Of a DNA stretch of 13,367 nt, positions 1-7,037 are shown in pieces. The notes beneath the pieces were generated by a model that was not told the origin of the DNA, searched no databases, and saw only the letters and a program-made list of their open reading frames with translations. The DNA comes from Bacteroidota bacterium (lineage in GTDB: Bacteria; Bacteroidota; Bacteroidia; Flavobacteriales_D; Crocinitomicaceae), in assembly GCA_016866415.1 (NCBI GenBank), contig VGML01000042.1, forward strand, positions 1 to 13,367. Reading direction: 5' to 3'. A program made the position numbers and the translations under genes. Numbering within the stretch: the stretch's first letter is position 1; every line of letters begins with the position of its first letter.

Positions 1-391
1 TATTGTATTGGGAATGAATTTGAACCAGTTGTGAGCAAAGACTTTTCAATACATTCAACTGAACTGGCGTATCGTTTATGAAAGCACGTGATTTACCTTC
101 CTTCACTATTTCTCTTCTGACAATTAATGTTTCATCAAAGTCCAAGTCATTTTCTTGAAAAAAATCCTTAAAACGTTCAGAAATTTGAAATCCAGCCTCA
201 ACTATTGATTTATTTGATTTAGAACCAATGACATTAAAATCGGCTCGTTCACCAAGAATTAAATTCAAGGCATTTAATAGAATGGATTTTCCTGAACCCG
301 TTTCCCCGGTTATAACCGTAAATCCTTCATTGAAATCAATTTTTGCTTCTTCAATCAAGGCGAAGTTCAAAATATGAAGTCGCAGTAACAT
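1..391 (-). CDS. recN: RecN DNA repair ATPase, N-terminal part (cut by window edge)
   Basis: RecN is an SMC-like ATPase that helps repair double-strand DNA breaks. Only the first 130 codons are in the window; the rest lies beyond position 1. The visible part starts MLLRLHILNFALIEEAKIDF, the RecN hallmark opening, followed by a Walker A motif GETGSGKS at about residues 30-37, then LGERAD, and the family motif QLVQIHSQ at about 122-129. The ATG at 389-391 is chosen because it gives the canonical N-terminus. Only one base separates it from the stop of the upstream DUF4835 gene, so it is probably the last visible member of the coaBC-DUF4835-recN run and co-transcribed with it. The residues seen look intact. 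The identification is firm; the missing Walker B half cannot be assessed. Confidence 0.95.
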   Translation of the reverse strand, partial: MLLRLHILNFALIEEAKIDFNEGFTVITGETGSGKSILLNALNLILGERADFNVIGSKSNKSIVEAGFQISERFKDFFQENDLDFDETLIVRREIVKEGKSRAFINDTPVQLNVLKSLCSQLVQIHSQYN

Positions 392-392
392 G

Positions 393-1298
393 TTAATTAA
401 GAATTTCTTGGTACTTGGATGAATTTCCTGAATCAAGTTTTTTAAGGAGATTAACGAAATCTGTCTTTTCCTTCATCTCTGAATCTGAAAGAATGTTTTT
501 TAATTCTGTTGTCTTCGAATTCAAGAAATTAATAATATTAATTGTATTTGGTCTGGTTTGAACAACAGGAGTCAATTTATTCAGCGCTGCCAAAAGTGAT
601 TTTTTTGCTTCAACTTTATTGTCATACATCATGTCTATTCCCTTACGATGATACATATAATTACACTCGCGCAAGGGATCAAAAACAGGTTGTAAAATAT
701 TATCAACTAACCAATAACGGTTTCGTTTTCCGGATTCGCTTGCTTTCCAACCTGGTGCTCCAGAAGATTGAGCATTGGATACGATTTGTTGAGCCTCGTT
801 AAAATAGGGCGTTCCACCTTTAGATGAAAAAGAATCATAATCCATTCCAATAATAAAATAGGCATAAAATGCTAATAAGGAGGATAGGTTATCTCGAAAT
901 TGATTTTGCGCATATGTCAGAACTGTATTTCTTGAAAATGAAATTGTCATGTCATCATCTTGAAAATTAAACAAAACGGTGTTATAGTTTGAATTAAAAG
1001 CTGGACGTGTTGATTGAACTTGAACAAAACCAGTATAAACCCCACTACTCGGATTTGTTTTTATTTGAATTTGGATATTACAATTAATGCGCTCTTCAGT
1101 TTTAAAATTATCTTTTGTCCATTGCGTATTATTCATCAAATCAAACACACTTTGCTTCATTTGTTTGATTATTTCCAATTCAGTAGAATTAAGCTCTAAT
1201 TTGGCGTCAGATTGAACACTCACTTGGCAATTCAATTCCTGTGAAAAGAATAATGTGTAATAAAATATGTAAACGAACGGTAGAATCAGTTTCATCAT
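393..1298 (-). CDS. DUF4835 family exported protein (PorD-like)
   Basis: This 301-residue protein matches the Bacteroidota DUF4835 family, which is linked to the type IX secretion system and sometimes named PorD. Its biochemical role is not established. A hydrophobic signal peptide covers about residues 3-19, followed by the typical mature start QELNCQV. Family blocks visible in order are ERINCNIQI (69-77), VQSTRPAFNSNY (94-105), AFYAYFIIGMDYDSFSSKGG (143-162), RYWLVDN (194-200) and YMYHRKGIDMM (214-224). No enzyme motif is apparent. The start overlaps the coaBC stop by 4 bp (ATGA), and recN begins one base after its stop, so translation is probably coupled. Two adjacent ATG codons are possible starts; the first is used here. 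Placement between coaBC and recN is, from my knowledge of the group, the common arrangement in Flavobacteria. Confidence 0.88.
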   Translation of the reverse strand: MMKLILPFVYIFYYTLFFSQELNCQVSVQSDAKLELNSTELEIIKQMKQSVFDLMNNTQWTKDNFKTEERINCNIQIQIKTNPSSGVYTGFVQVQSTRPAFNSNYNTVLFNFQDDDMTISFSRNTVLTYAQNQFRDNLSSLLAFYAYFIIGMDYDSFSSKGGTPYFNEAQQIVSNAQSSGAPGWKASESGKRNRYWLVDNILQPVFDPLRECNYMYHRKGIDMMYDNKVEAKKSLLAALNKLTPVVQTRPNTINIINFLNSKTTELKNILSDSEMKEKTDFVNLLKKLDSGNSSKYQEILN

Positions 1299-2494
1299 GA
1301 TTTTTGATATTTGTCAATTGCTTTCAAAATGTCATTTGCCACCTCACTTTTCGACTTCACATCAAAATCGAATTGGTTTTGATGTTTATCTAAGATAGTA
1401 ATTTTATTGGTATCTTTTTTAAATCCAGCTTCTTTATTTTCAAGCGAATTTAAAATAATCATATCCAAGTTTTTACGGTTCAATTTAGTTAACGCATTTT
1501 CAATTGAATTATTGGTTTCAAGTGCAAAACCAATTACCAGTTGATTATTTGAACGATTTTCGGAAGACCAAACTATTATATCAGGATTTTTCACCAATTC
1601 AAGATCAAGATTTTCTTCTGATTTTTTAATCTTTTGGTCTGATTTTATTTTCGGTTTATAATCTGCTATGGCTGCAGCAAAAATGCCAATATCACTTTTG
1701 CTCCAAAATTTTTGAACTTCAATGAGCATTTCATCTGCTGTTACTATTCTAATTAATCGAAGATTTGGATGAGTTAGTTCCAAATTCGTTGGACCGGAAA
1801 TTAGAGTTACCTCATAGCCATTTCGCAAACAGGTTTTGGCTAATTCAAATCCCATTTTACCACTAGAATGATTTCCAATAAAACGAACCGGGTCAATCGG
1901 TTCATAGGTTGGACCTGCAGTAATTAAGAAATGTTTTTTATTAATCGAATCGGAATCTTGAAATTTGTTCCGAATAAATTCCAACATATTTTCGGGTTCT
2001 TCCATTCTCCCTTGTCCTTCCAAACCACTCGCTAATTCACCTGAAGTTGCAGGAATAACAGAAACGCCATCATCAATCAACTGCTTTAAATTCCGCTTAA
2101 ATGTAGGATGCTGATACATATCTAAATCCATTGCAGGAGCAATTATGGTTTTGGATTTCATTGATAAATAGGTTGCTAAAAGCAAATTATCACAGGTACC
2201 AACAGCCATTTTTGATATCGTGTTGGCTGTGGCAGGAGCAATTACAAATAAATCAGCCCAAATTCCTAATTCTACATGGTTTGTCCATACCCCAGTTTCC
2301 TTGTTCCAAAATTCAATTGAAACAGGATTTTGAGAAAGCGTAGCGACCACAAGTGGACTTATAAAATCACAAGAGGCAGGAGTCATTATACATTTGACTT
2401 CTGCCCCTTCTTTTTTTAATAATCGAATAAGGTAAGCAATTTTATAAGCTGCAATACCTCCTGTTATTCCAAGAAGGATGCGCTTTCCAAACAT
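1295..2494 (-). CDS. coaBC: CoaBC: phosphopantothenoylcysteine synthetase/decarboxylase
   Basis: This bifunctional coenzyme A biosynthesis enzyme joins cysteine to 4'-phosphopantothenate and decarboxylates the product. At 399 residues it has the normal length. The N-terminal FMN-binding CoaC domain (about 1-180) shows GITGGIAAYK (9-18), the catalytic histidine in NHVELG (His73), and PAMDLDM (120-126), the local form of the PxMNxxMW substrate clamp. The flap motif reads GELASGLEGQGRM (152-164), so Ser156 stands where E. coli has catalytic Cys158. The C-terminal CoaB domain (about 186-395) has ITAGPTYEPIDPVR (191-204), NHSSGKMG (208-215, with Asn208 at the acyl-cytidylate site), the KIKK lysines (288-291) and NPDI (303-306). 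The start ATG shares its A with the rpoZ stop (TAATG) and the stop overlaps the next gene by 4 bp, indicating tight coupling. Confidence 0.97.
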   Translation of the reverse strand: MFGKRILLGITGGIAAYKIAYLIRLLKKEGAEVKCIMTPASCDFISPLVVATLSQNPVSIEFWNKETGVWTNHVELGIWADLFVIAPATANTISKMAVGTCDNLLLATYLSMKSKTIIAPAMDLDMYQHPTFKRNLKQLIDDGVSVIPATSGELASGLEGQGRMEEPENMLEFIRNKFQDSDSINKKHFLITAGPTYEPIDPVRFIGNHSSGKMGFELAKTCLRNGYEVTLISGPTNLELTHPNLRLIRIVTADEMLIEVQKFWSKSDIGIFAAAIADYKPKIKSDQKIKKSEENLDLELVKNPDIIVWSSENRSNNQLVIGFALETNNSIENALTKLNRKNLDMIILNSLENKEAGFKKDTNKITILDKHQNQFDFDVKSKSEVANDILKAIDKYQKS

Positions 2495-2814
2495 TACTTA
2501 TCTTCCGGTTTTCTCATATAGATTTTATCTTCAAGCAATTCTTGAGTTGCAATTGCCGTTGCTTTCGGCATTTTCTCATAATGCTTGGAAATTTCAATTT
2601 GCTCTCTATTTTCAAAAATCTCTTCTAAATTATCCGTAGAAGTTGCAAATTCTTGAAGTTTCTGAGTTAATTCTTCTTTTGTTTCTGCACTAATTTGATT
2701 GGCTCTTTTAGAGATAGCAACCAACGATTGGTAGATATTCCCTGTTTTTTCTTCGAGACGAATCGTGTCACGGGTAACAGTCGTTTTTTCTCCAGAAGTG
2801 TTTTTTATGCTCAT
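2494..2814 (-). CDS. rpoZ: Omega-like subunit of RNA polymerase (Bacteroidota type)
   Basis: This 106-residue protein is the Bacteroidota form of the RNA polymerase omega subunit, which helps fold and hold the beta' subunit. The recognisable omega/Rpb6 core is GNIYQSLVAISKRANQI at residues 25-41. A charged helical region follows (about 45-80), then a Bacteroidota-type tail with KHYEKMPKATAIATQE (77-92) and KIYMR (97-101). It starts 19 bp after the bamD stop and ends on the coaBC start codon (TAATG). Omega next to coenzyme A genes is also found elsewhere (rpoZ near dfp), which supports the call. No signal peptide is present, as expected for a cytoplasmic protein. The assignment rests on remembered family sequences, without a database search. 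Confidence 0.87.
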   Translation of the reverse strand: MSIKNTSGEKTTVTRDTIRLEEKTGNIYQSLVAISKRANQISAETKEELTQKLQEFATSTDNLEEIFENREQIEISKHYEKMPKATAIATQELLEDKIYMRKPEDK

Positions 2815-2833
2815 TTTTAACTATTTATTGTTC

Positions 2834-3616
2834 TTATTGTTTGGATTGATTCAATTTCGACTCAATCGACTTTACCTCTCTCAAATAATTTGAATTTGGA
2901 TAAAGGACTACAAAGTTAGTGATTCTTTCCCAAGTTTTCTCAATTCTTTCGACTTTTTTTGACTCAATACTATTGATTGAAAGTTGATATGAGTTTTTTA
3001 CTATTAAATAATAAACTTCTTCGCAAAACTTTGATTTTGAGAAGTTCTCAATAAAAATTTCTCCTGCGGTAACCGCTGCTCTATAATTCTCTGTTTTGTC
3101 GTATAATTTCACATGATCATACTCTTTCAATTCCAATTTAAATCTCAGGCGATCAATAACTCTGTTGCATGAATCTACTAAATTCGAATTCGGATAACGA
3201 TCTATGAACTGCTGAACAGTATTTATCGAACCTTCAGTTTCAGTTTGATCAAGTGAATATTCTGGTGAATTTTTAACACTGGATAAAGCCATTAAAAAAT
3301 ACGCCTCTTCATTCTTTGGACTATATGGATAACGTTGAATGAATTGACCAAAGTAATAACTTGACATGTAGAAATCTTCAATTTCAAAATAGCTTTTTGC
3401 TAAACGATAATAGGCTAGTTCGCCTTCACCAGTTTTAGGAGAATGCTGATAAATTTGTTCATAAAGAACGATGCAACGATTAAAGTCTTTTTCTTCGTAA
3501 AGCTTGTTTGCCAATTCAAATTTTTGTTGATAATCATCACCTTTTACAATTTTGTTGTATCCTGAACATCCTATTAAAAAGACTAAAATTGTAAATGCGA
3601 ATCCTATTTTCTTCAT
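2834..3616 (-). CDS. bamD: BamD outer-membrane assembly lipoprotein
   Basis: BamD is the essential lipoprotein of the beta-barrel assembly machine; it sits on the inner leaflet of the outer membrane and binds BamA. The 260-residue product has a lipoprotein signal ending in LIGC, with Cys17 as the lipidated residue. TPR-like helical repeats follow: FELANKLYEEKDFNRCIVLYEQI (33-55), LAYYRLAKSYFEIEDFYMSSYYF (67-89) with FIQRYPYSP (92-100), and VQQFIDRYPNSNLVDSC (134-150). The RYPxS repeats are characteristic of the BamD/YfiO family, and the length is close to the usual 250-280. The M23 peptidase gene ends 2 bp upstream. It is probably transcribed from the promoter ahead of that gene, together with rpoZ and coaBC. 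Confidence 0.92.
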   Translation of the reverse strand: MKKIGFAFTILVFLIGCSGYNKIVKGDDYQQKFELANKLYEEKDFNRCIVLYEQIYQHSPKTGEGELAYYRLAKSYFEIEDFYMSSYYFGQFIQRYPYSPKNEEAYFLMALSSVKNSPEYSLDQTETEGSINTVQQFIDRYPNSNLVDSCNRVIDRLRFKLELKEYDHVKLYDKTENYRAAVTAGEIFIENFSKSKFCEEVYYLIVKNSYQLSINSIESKKVERIEKTWERITNFVVLYPNSNYLREVKSIESKLNQSKQ

Positions 3617-3618
3617 AA

Positions 3619-4596
3619 TTATTTTACGCGTAAACTTTTCCCAGGAATCAATACTGAACTGGGTTTAATACCATTTAATTGACACAATTTAGAAACCGTA
3701 ATGTTATTTCGATCTGCAATTTCTGTTAACGTATCACCTGATTTTATTCGATAATATTTCGTTTGTGGCTTTATTGCCACTGGCGGTTTTGGAGTTTGTA
3801 CAACTTCTTCTGGTTTTTCAGAAACAAAATTATCGTCATGAGTAGTTGAAGGTTTTGCTCCAGCCTTAAAAAGACCTTTATGAACGAAAAGATTTTCACT
3901 TTTAACATTTTTCCTGTCAAAATTGATTATCTCTTCTGGATTCATTGGTGAATCATAAAATCGAACCTCAAAATGTAAATGCGAACCAAAAGAATGCCCG
4001 GTATTTCCACCTAATCCAATAGGTTCGCCTGCTTTCACATCTTGATCTGGATGAACTAATAATTTGCTCAAATGCGCATAAAAAGTTTCGAGTCCATTGT
4101 AATGTCTTACGATCACTAAATTTCCAAAACCTCCATCATTATACTTGGAATACCTTACTTTACCTGAAAAAGCGGAGACAACTGTGTCTCCAGTTTCTAA
4201 ATCGAGGTCTATTCCATTGTGGTTCCTTCCACTTCTAAAACCATATCTTGAAGTAACAATACCTGGAACCGGCATAACAAATTCAGAATGATTTTCATCT
4301 GTAACGCACAACCAAATGGTATCTTTCAATTTAGATAAATCGTTTTTCGTTGAAAAACAAACATCATTATTCCATTTTTGACTAAAACCTGCACTTTGTT
4401 CATCAGTCATAATTTTATGCAATCGCATATTCATTATTCCGTTGAAAGCATTCTTGTTGTAGTATGACCAAGTCTTGTTAGAAAAAAGAATAATTGGACC
4501 AAGATTCGTTTCGACTGTATCTAAAGCTTTCTGCGCATTTACAATTTGTATGCGAAGTAGAAATAAAAAAATACAAACGACTATTTTGAAATACAA
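3619..4596 (-). CDS. Secreted M23 metallopeptidase with LysM domain, TTG start
   Basis: This is probably a murein endopeptidase of the lysostaphin/M23 family in the periplasm. A signal peptide covers residues 1-21 (cleavage near NAQ). The M23 domain spans about 107-225: SRYGFRSGRNHNGIDLDL carries zinc ligands His126 and Asp130, YAHL carries His175, and HLHFEV supplies His206 and zinc ligand His208, so the active site is complete. A proline-rich linker (about 258-278) leads to a C-terminal LysM module (281-324) with YYRIKSGDTL, DRNNITVSKL and LIPGKSL, which binds glycan. The start is a TTG at 4594-4596: an in-frame stop lies four codons upstream, and there is no ATG, GTG or TTG in the signal-peptide region downstream. 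AGAGGA sits just before the TTG, unusually close. A promoter and a dyad lie in the 36-bp gap ahead. EnvC/NlpD-type regulators share the fold but usually lose the metal ligands, which are kept here. Confidence 0.9.
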   Translation of the reverse strand: MYFKIVVCIFLFLLRIQIVNAQKALDTVETNLGPIILFSNKTWSYYNKNAFNGIMNMRLHKIMTDEQSAGFSQKWNNDVCFSTKNDLSKLKDTIWLCVTDENHSEFVMPVPGIVTSRYGFRSGRNHNGIDLDLETGDTVVSAFSGKVRYSKYNDGGFGNLVIVRHYNGLETFYAHLSKLLVHPDQDVKAGEPIGLGGNTGHSFGSHLHFEVRFYDSPMNPEEIINFDRKNVKSENLFVHKGLFKAGAKPSTTHDDNFVSEKPEEVVQTPKPPVAIKPQTKYYRIKSGDTLTEIADRNNITVSKLCQLNGIKPSSVLIPGKSLRVK

Positions 4597-4613
4597 ATCC
4601 TCTAATTAGGATT
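4596..4613 (-). promoter_or_regulatory. Dyad at the start of the M23 gene
   Basis: AATCCT (4596-4601) and AGGATT (4608-4613) form a perfect 6-bp inverted repeat with a 6-base centre. It lies between the -7 element and the TTG start codon on the minus strand and includes the first base of the start codon. On a read-through transcript it would pair with the only Shine-Dalgarno-like stretch (AGAGGA). It could be a DNA operator, a small RNA hairpin or chance. The symmetry is visible; the function is inferred. Confidence 0.35.
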
Positions 4614-4646
4614 CAAATATAGTCATATTGAATTAAATGGCTCGAA
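4614..4646 (-). promoter_or_regulatory. Putative Bacteroidota-type promoter for the M23-bamD-rpoZ-coaBC run
   Basis: On the minus strand TATATTTG (4621 down to 4614) matches the Bacteroidota -7 consensus TAnnTTTG exactly. TTCG (4646 to 4643), one mismatch from TTTG, lies 21 bases upstream as a -33 candidate. Transcription would begin near 4607, about ten bases before the TTG start. The upstream half lies inside the end of the tandem-FKBP gene. Confidence 0.42.
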
Positions 4647-5523
4647 CTTCTGTTATTTCGATGTTGTAGAGAACTTTTTCATTCGGTTTAATTAGGTCAG
4701 TATAACCTCTACTACCATATGCTTTTTCACTGTCCAAAATAACAATATATCGCTCCCCTTTTTTTGCATTTTTTAATAGCTTTTTAAGTCCTGGAACAAT
4801 GGTATTTTGACCTGGCACGTATCGCAATGGAAAATTCGATTTGTACGAATTCATAACGCAAGATTTGGACTCTGTTGAGACAATCGCATGAAATGAAATC
4901 TCTTTTTCAGAATTATCGATATTTTTTTGATTTTCACCATCTTTCCACTTCCAAGAAACGACACCATTTTCATTTATTCCTGGCGTAACTCTTGCTAGAA
5001 CTTTAACAAATAGCCAATTTGAACTATTTTCAGGCACTACACCTTTAATTCCTTTTTCACCCATCGCAAGTGAAGCTGGTATTTCAATCTTTGCGAAATC
5101 GCCAACTGCCAATTGTTGTAACCCTATGTCCCAACCTGGTGTTTGCATGTTATATCCAACAACAAAAGGAATGAAAGGGAAATTTACACGATTATTACCA
5201 TCAATGATTTTCCCATCGGGAAGTGCCAAACGATATTCGATTAATACCATTTCACCTTTCTTGATTTTTTCTCCCTCGGATTTTTTAAACCATTTTATAA
5301 AAACACCATTATCCAAAGATTTTGTATGTTCAATTTTACCTTTTTCAAACGTTTTTAAATTTGCTTTCGCTCGATCAAATTCGGAAAGTGAATCAGTTTT
5401 GGTAATTAGCGGCTTTTTATTCTCAACTTTTGCTTTTTTATTTACAGACTTATTTTTCTTGTCATCAGAACAAGATGAAAATAACAAAACCAACAAAATC
5501 AGGGATATAATTTTTTCTTTCAT
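4633..5523 (-). CDS. Lipoprotein with two FKBP-type peptidyl-prolyl isomerase domains
   Basis: A 296-residue envelope lipoprotein with a signal sequence ending in LFSSC (Cys18 lipidated), then a lysine-rich spacer to about residue 70. The first FKBP domain (about 72-179) shows EYRLALPDGKIIDG (96-109) and TPGWDIGLQQLAVGD (128-142). The second (about 207-294) shows IVPGLKKLL (242-250), KKGERYIVI (254-262), AYGSRG (268-273) and YNIEITEV (286-293). Domain 1 keeps the floor tryptophan (Trp131) but has Met154 in place of the tyrosine; domain 2 keeps Tyr269 but has Leu246 in place of the tryptophan. Such proteins act as folding helpers for exported proteins; activity may be weak. The start overlaps the GldI-like gene by 4 bp (ATGA), so the two lipoproteins are probably made together. 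The fold is clear; the substrate is unknown. Confidence 0.87.
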   Translation of the reverse strand: MKEKIISLILLVLLFSSCSDDKKNKSVNKKAKVENKKPLITKTDSLSEFDRAKANLKTFEKGKIEHTKSLDNGVFIKWFKKSEGEKIKKGEMVLIEYRLALPDGKIIDGNNRVNFPFIPFVVGYNMQTPGWDIGLQQLAVGDFAKIEIPASLAMGEKGIKGVVPENSSNWLFVKVLARVTPGINENGVVSWKWKDGENQKNIDNSEKEISFHAIVSTESKSCVMNSYKSNFPLRYVPGQNTIVPGLKKLLKNAKKGERYIVILDSEKAYGSRGYTDLIKPNEKVLYNIEITEVRAI

Positions 5524-6044
5524 TTGAGTTCAACTAATTCTAAATCAATGTATAAAATAGACTGCGGTGGAATTTTCTCACGATCTCCCAAAAGTCCATG
5601 AGCCAGATAACTTGGTAATATAAGCTTAGCCTTATCTCCTTTTCGCATAAATCTCAACGCTTCGTGAACCCCAGACTCCTTATCACTATGCTCTAAAACA
5701 AAATTTTCAGTCTCGTCTTTAGGAGTTTCGTGACATAGAATACCATCTAACAATTCCACACGTAACCTTGTGTAAACTGATTGTCCGGATTTTGCAACGG
5801 ATTCTCCAATACCATTTTTATAAATCAAGTATCTCAAACCAGAATTCGTTTGTTTCATTTTTAATGACTTGTTATGTTCCAGAAACAATCGAATTTGAAT
5901 TTGTTCACGCTCATTCAATTCTTGATTAAAATCTACGGAATGATCATCGCTCCAATTTCCTTTAGTTGGTTTCTTTGTAGTTTTTTCAGGTCTACATGCA
6001 AAAACCACGAGAATCAAAAGGAAATAACTTACAAATTTTATCAT
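5520..6044 (-). CDS. gldI: GldI-like FKBP-type lipoprotein
   Basis: A 174-residue FKBP-type lipoprotein resembling GldI, the gliding-associated peptidyl-prolyl isomerase of Flavobacteria. A lipobox ends in VFAC with Cys17 lipidated, followed by a charged spacer and a conserved-looking helix NEREQIQIRLFLEHN (44-58). The FKBP domain spans about 68-173: SGLRYLIYKNGIG (68-80), VYTRLRVELLDG (90-101), ESGVHEALRFMRKGDKAKLI (123-142), PSYLAHG (144-150) and a C-terminal strand YIDLELVEL. The usual active-site tryptophan and tyrosine are replaced by Val126 and His149. It overlaps the DHH gene upstream and the tandem-FKBP gene downstream by 4 bp each. The DHH-GldI-FKBP order is, as I recall, common in Flavobacteriales. 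GldI homologues also occur in non-gliding species, so motility does not follow from this gene. Confidence 0.75.
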   Translation of the reverse strand: MIKFVSYFLLILVVFACRPEKTTKKPTKGNWSDDHSVDFNQELNEREQIQIRLFLEHNKSLKMKQTNSGLRYLIYKNGIGESVAKSGQSVYTRLRVELLDGILCHETPKDETENFVLEHSDKESGVHEALRFMRKGDKAKLILPSYLAHGLLGDREKIPPQSILYIDLELVELK

Positions 6045-7024
6045 TGAAATAACTCCCCTACTAACGAACGAAATTGGTTCATGGTTACATTTAAATCACT
6101 AGAAGTTTGACCTCCCGCTGCATATTTATGCCCACCGCCTGAAAAATACTTGGCTGCAAATTCATTCACATAATAGTTTCCTTTTGATCGAAACGAAATT
6201 TTCACACCCTCATTTTCTTCTTTAAAAAATGCAGCAACTGAAATCCCTTCAATTGACAAGATGACATTCACCAGACCTTCGGTGTCACCTTTTTGAAAAT
6301 GAAAACGATCTAATTCTTCCTTAGAAAGTGAAATAATTCCAAGCGGATAATCAGGGTGTAATTCAAGTTTTTCAGCTATGGCATAACCGCGAAGCTGTAT
6401 ACGATCAATTGTATTTACATCGTAAATGGCCTCGTGAATTTCGTGGTGCTTAACTCCGATTTCTAATAAATGAGCTAAAATTAAGTGGGTGTTTTTGTCT
6501 ACCGATGGAAAACGAAAAGAACCTGTATCAGTCATTATTCCCAAATAAATTCCTTTCCCAATTTCAACATCCAATAGCTCAAGTAAATCCATTTCGTCAA
6601 TGACCTGGTAGATCAACTGTGCAGTCGAACAAATATTAGTTCTAGAAATTGTAATGTCGCAAAAAGCTTCTGGATTCGGATGGTGGTCAATCATTATTCT
6701 TTTAGAAGGAAAAGAACCTACAAACTGCTCCATTTTCGAACCAACGCGATTCGCAGCATTATAATCCAGGCAGAAAAGTAAATTTGAATCAGCTGTATTT
6801 ATGGCATTCTCAGAATCGAATACAACGTATTCCACATTCTTTAAAAAAGGCATTAAAAAACTCGAAGGAGCATCTGGTAAAATTAAGATAGGCTTTTTAT
6901 CAAGCTTCTTTAAGAAATGATACCAAGCTACCGAACTTCCAACGGCATCTCCATCTGGTCCTTTGTGCGTTGTAATAATAGGGTTTCGACATTCAAGAAT
7001 TTCCTTTTTAAACGTATCAATCAT
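6041..7024 (-). CDS. nrnA: DHH/DHHA1 phosphoesterase (NrnA-like nanoRNase / pAp phosphatase)
   Basis: This cytoplasmic phosphoesterase of the DHH superfamily probably degrades short oligoribonucleotides and/or 3'-phosphoadenosine-5'-phosphate, as NrnA does. Metal-binding motifs of the DHH domain are complete: ITTHKGPDGDAVGS (17-30; His20, Asp24, Asp26), LDYNAANR (Asp87, 86-93), the signature DHHPNPE (113-119) and TDTGSFRF (165-172, Asp166). The C-terminal DHHA1 domain carries SFRSKG (277-282) and the substrate loop GGGHKYAAGG (296-305). At 327 residues it matches the NrnA length (310-340). The start is the ATG at 7022-7024; an ATG five bases upstream is out of frame and stops after two codons. 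It follows the thioredoxin gene by 13 bp and overlaps the GldI-like gene by 4 bp. The exact substrate cannot be told from sequence. Confidence 0.92.
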   Translation of the reverse strand: MIDTFKKEILECRNPIITTHKGPDGDAVGSSVAWYHFLKKLDKKPILILPDAPSSFLMPFLKNVEYVVFDSENAINTADSNLLFCLDYNAANRVGSKMEQFVGSFPSKRIMIDHHPNPEAFCDITISRTNICSTAQLIYQVIDEMDLLELLDVEIGKGIYLGIMTDTGSFRFPSVDKNTHLILAHLLEIGVKHHEIHEAIYDVNTIDRIQLRGYAIAEKLELHPDYPLGIISLSKEELDRFHFQKGDTEGLVNVILSIEGISVAAFFKEENEGVKISFRSKGNYYVNEFAAKYFSGGGHKYAAGGQTSSDLNVTMNQFRSLVGELFQ

Positions 7025-7037
7025 GTCATAAAATTAC

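Noticed and set aside
5126..5527. Plus-strand open frame of 133 codons opposite the FKBP genes
   Set aside because: It is the antisense shadow of the well-supported tandem-FKBP gene and has no recognisable domain. The other plus-strand frames between 542 and 10611 are shadows for the same reason.
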